Assembly (NCBI RefSeq): GCF_017798205.1
Contig: NZ_CP060010.1
Location: 1,674,001-1,738,000 of the forward strand
Length of the DNA stretch: 64,000 nt
Direction: 5' to 3'
From: Cognatishimia activa
GTDB taxonomy: Bacteria; Pseudomonadota; Alphaproteobacteria; Rhodobacterales; Rhodobacteraceae
Positions 62,877 through 64,000 of this stretch are shown piece by piece. Position 1 is the stretch's first letter; every line of letters begins with the position of its first letter. The notes under the pieces were generated by a model. That model ran no database searches and had not been told where the DNA came from. It was given only the letters and a program-made list of their open reading frames with translations. Both the position numbers and the translations under genes were made by a program.

Positions 62877-64000
62877 TTAGGCGAATTCAACCACGGCGCG
62901 GATCGACTTGCCCTCGTGCATCAAATCAAAGCCTTCGTTGATCTGATCCAACGTCAGCTTATGGGTAATCATCGGATCGATCTCGATCTTACCGTCCATG
63001 TACCAATCCACGAACTGAGGTACATCGGTGCGCCCCTTCGCGCCACCAAAGGCGGTGCCTTTCCAGACGCGTCCCGTCACCAGTTGGAACGGACGGGTCG
63101 AGATCTCGGCCCCTGCAGGGGCTACGCCGATGATGACCGACACGCCCCAACCGCGGTGTGAGCATTCCAGCGCGTCGCGCATCACTTGCACATTGCCGGT
63201 GGCATCAAAGGAATAATCCACGCCGCCGAATGCGTCCTTTTCGGTCTTGGTCAGTTCAACAATGCGATCCACGACCGACTGATCGCCCAATTCCGATGGG
63301 TTCACAAAGTCGGTCATGCCAAATTTGCGCGCCATCTCGGCTTTGTCGGAATTCAGATCCACACCGATGATCTTATCAGCCCCCGCCATGCGCAGGCCTT
63401 GGATCACGTTCAAACCAATGCCACCCAGACCAAAGACCGCAGCCGTCGAACCAATCTCGACCCCTGCCGTATTGATCACCGCGCCAATGCCCGTAGTGAC
63501 GCCGCAGCCGATGTAGCAGATCTTGTCAAAGGGCGCGTCTTCGCGGACTTTCGCCAGCGCAATCTCTGGCAGAACCGTATGGTTCGCGAAGGTCGAGCAG
63601 CCCATGTAGTGGTAGATCGGCGTGCCATCCAGCATCGAGAACCGCGTCGTGCCATCTGGCATCAGACCTTGGCCTTGCGTGCCACGGATCGCGGTGCAGA
63701 GGTTGGTTTTGCCGGACAGGCAGGAATGACACTCACGGCATTCCGGCGTGTAAAGCGGGATCACGTGATCGCCGGGCTTCAGTGTGGTGACGCCTTCTCC
63801 GACTTCAACCACAACGCCCGCGCCCTCATGGCCAAGGATCGAGGGAAACAGCCCCTCAGGGTCAGCGCCGGAACGGGTGAATTCATCCGTGTGACAAATG
63901 CCGGTCGCTTTGACCTCGATCAGAACCTCGCCCTTTTTCGGGCCGTCCAGGTTCACCTCCATCACTTCTAGGGGTTTGCCTGCCTCTAGGGCGACTGCGG
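62877..64000 (-). CDS. adhC: S-(hydroxymethyl)glutathione dehydrogenase / class III alcohol dehydrogenase (partial)
   Basis: Zinc alcohol dehydrogenase of class III, 374 codons inside the window; the first few codons lie beyond the right edge. The reading frame continues unbroken through 64000 with [14 protein letters not shown]. Catalytic zinc ligands are in GICHTDEF and [12 protein letters not shown], the structural zinc in [15 protein letters not shown], and NAD binding in [19 protein letters not shown]. With FghA it oxidises formaldehyde through glutathione to formate. Confidence 0.95.
   Translation of the reverse strand, partial: AVALEAGKPLEVMEVNLDGPKKGEVLIEVKATGICHTDEFTRSGADPEGLFPSILGHEGAGVVVEVGEGVTTLKPGDHVIPLYTPECRECHSCLSGKTNLCTAIRGTQGQGLMPDGTTRFSMLDGTPIYHYMGCSTFANHTVLPEIALAKVREDAPFDKICYIGCGVTTGIGAVINTAGVEIGSTAAVFGLGGIGLNVIQGLRMAGADKIIGVDLNSDKAEMARKFGMTDFVNPSELGDQSVVDRIVELTKTEKDAFGGVDYSFDATGNVQVMRDALECSHRGWGVSVIIGVAPAGAEISTRPFQLVTGRVWKGTAFGGAKGRTDVPQFVDWYMDGKIEIDPMITHKLTLDQINEGFDLMHEGKSIRAVVEFA

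Overview
The window is a chromosomal segment of an alphaproteobacterium, most likely a marine member of the Rhodobacterales (Roseobacter group). This rests on gene families and order: DUF1285 divergent from MoxR/DUF58/DUF4159, a DUF6478 gene, Hint-domain protein, MlaA-MlaC, FghA/AdhC and glnK-amtB. It also rests on a textbook alphaproteobacterial LexA box (GAAC-N7-GAAC), GANTC (CcrM-type) sites and a moderately high GC content. No transposase, integrase, phage gene, tRNA, rRNA or CRISPR array was found. Coding density is high, and many genes overlap by 1-4 bases (ATGA or GTGA junctions), so operons are easy to follow.

Layout. 1-7.1 kb: a partial DUF1285 gene divergent from a four-gene envelope operon (MoxR ATPase, DUF58, BatA/DUF4159, GATase-like membrane protein). 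7.2-11.8 kb: gpmI, an EnvC-like factor, the CtpA protease and rppH. 11.8-15.4 kb: an SOS-controlled dnaE2 that lacks its usual C-terminal part, then smpB. 15.4-18.8 kb: a 640-base gene-free stretch, then sseA with an aminotransferase, a cluster of stem-loops and a glyoxalase-like gene. 18.9-22.1 kb: two convergent ammonium transporters, one with glnK. 22.3-26 kb: a class A PBP and mlaA-mlaC. 26.1-31.9 kb: a type I secretion-type ABC/HlyD pair with a degenerate ATPase, RidA, GDPD, a FemAB-like acyltransferase and a pterin dehydratase. 31.9-41.9 kb: peroxiredoxin, ferredoxin reductase, rsmD, map, sfsA, a CinA-like protein, a GNAT, an AhpD-like protein, OmpA, LysR and ArsR regulators, and a NIPSNAP/ABM pair. 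42-50.6 kb: Hint protein, FadH-like reductase, three uncharacterised genes, CPBP protease, accD and folC. 50.6-50.8 kb: an intergenic region with five GANTC sites, a promoter and a terminator, which is a candidate small RNA gene. 50.8-64 kb: zapE, MFS, ornithine cyclodeaminase-like, HAD, hydrolase, EamA, YaiI, sthA, fghA, AEC transporter, MarR and TetR regulators, and a partial adhC.

How the genes work together. GlnK and Amt form the ammonium uptake and sensing unit. SseA and the aminotransferase could carry cysteine through 3-mercaptopyruvate to sulfane sulfur. MlaA and MlaC act in retrograde phospholipid transport. FghA and AdhC are two steps of glutathione-dependent formaldehyde oxidation. 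GpmI, EnvC and CtpA follow a common proteobacterial order that links glycolysis with cell-wall hydrolase control.

The best leads for something undescribed are: (1) the GANTC cluster with an orphan promoter and terminator between folC and zapE; (2) a 46-base paired-palindrome repeat (21+4+21) present three times, with flanks that covary around a fixed CTTTNAAAG core; (3) the dnaE2 locus, with a LexA box, a possible leaderless message, a missing C-terminus and a repeat at its stop codon; (4) the degenerate T1SS ATPase; and (5) a 125-base perfectly identical tract shared by the two convergent amt genes, best explained by gene conversion. No completely new multi-gene system is evident.
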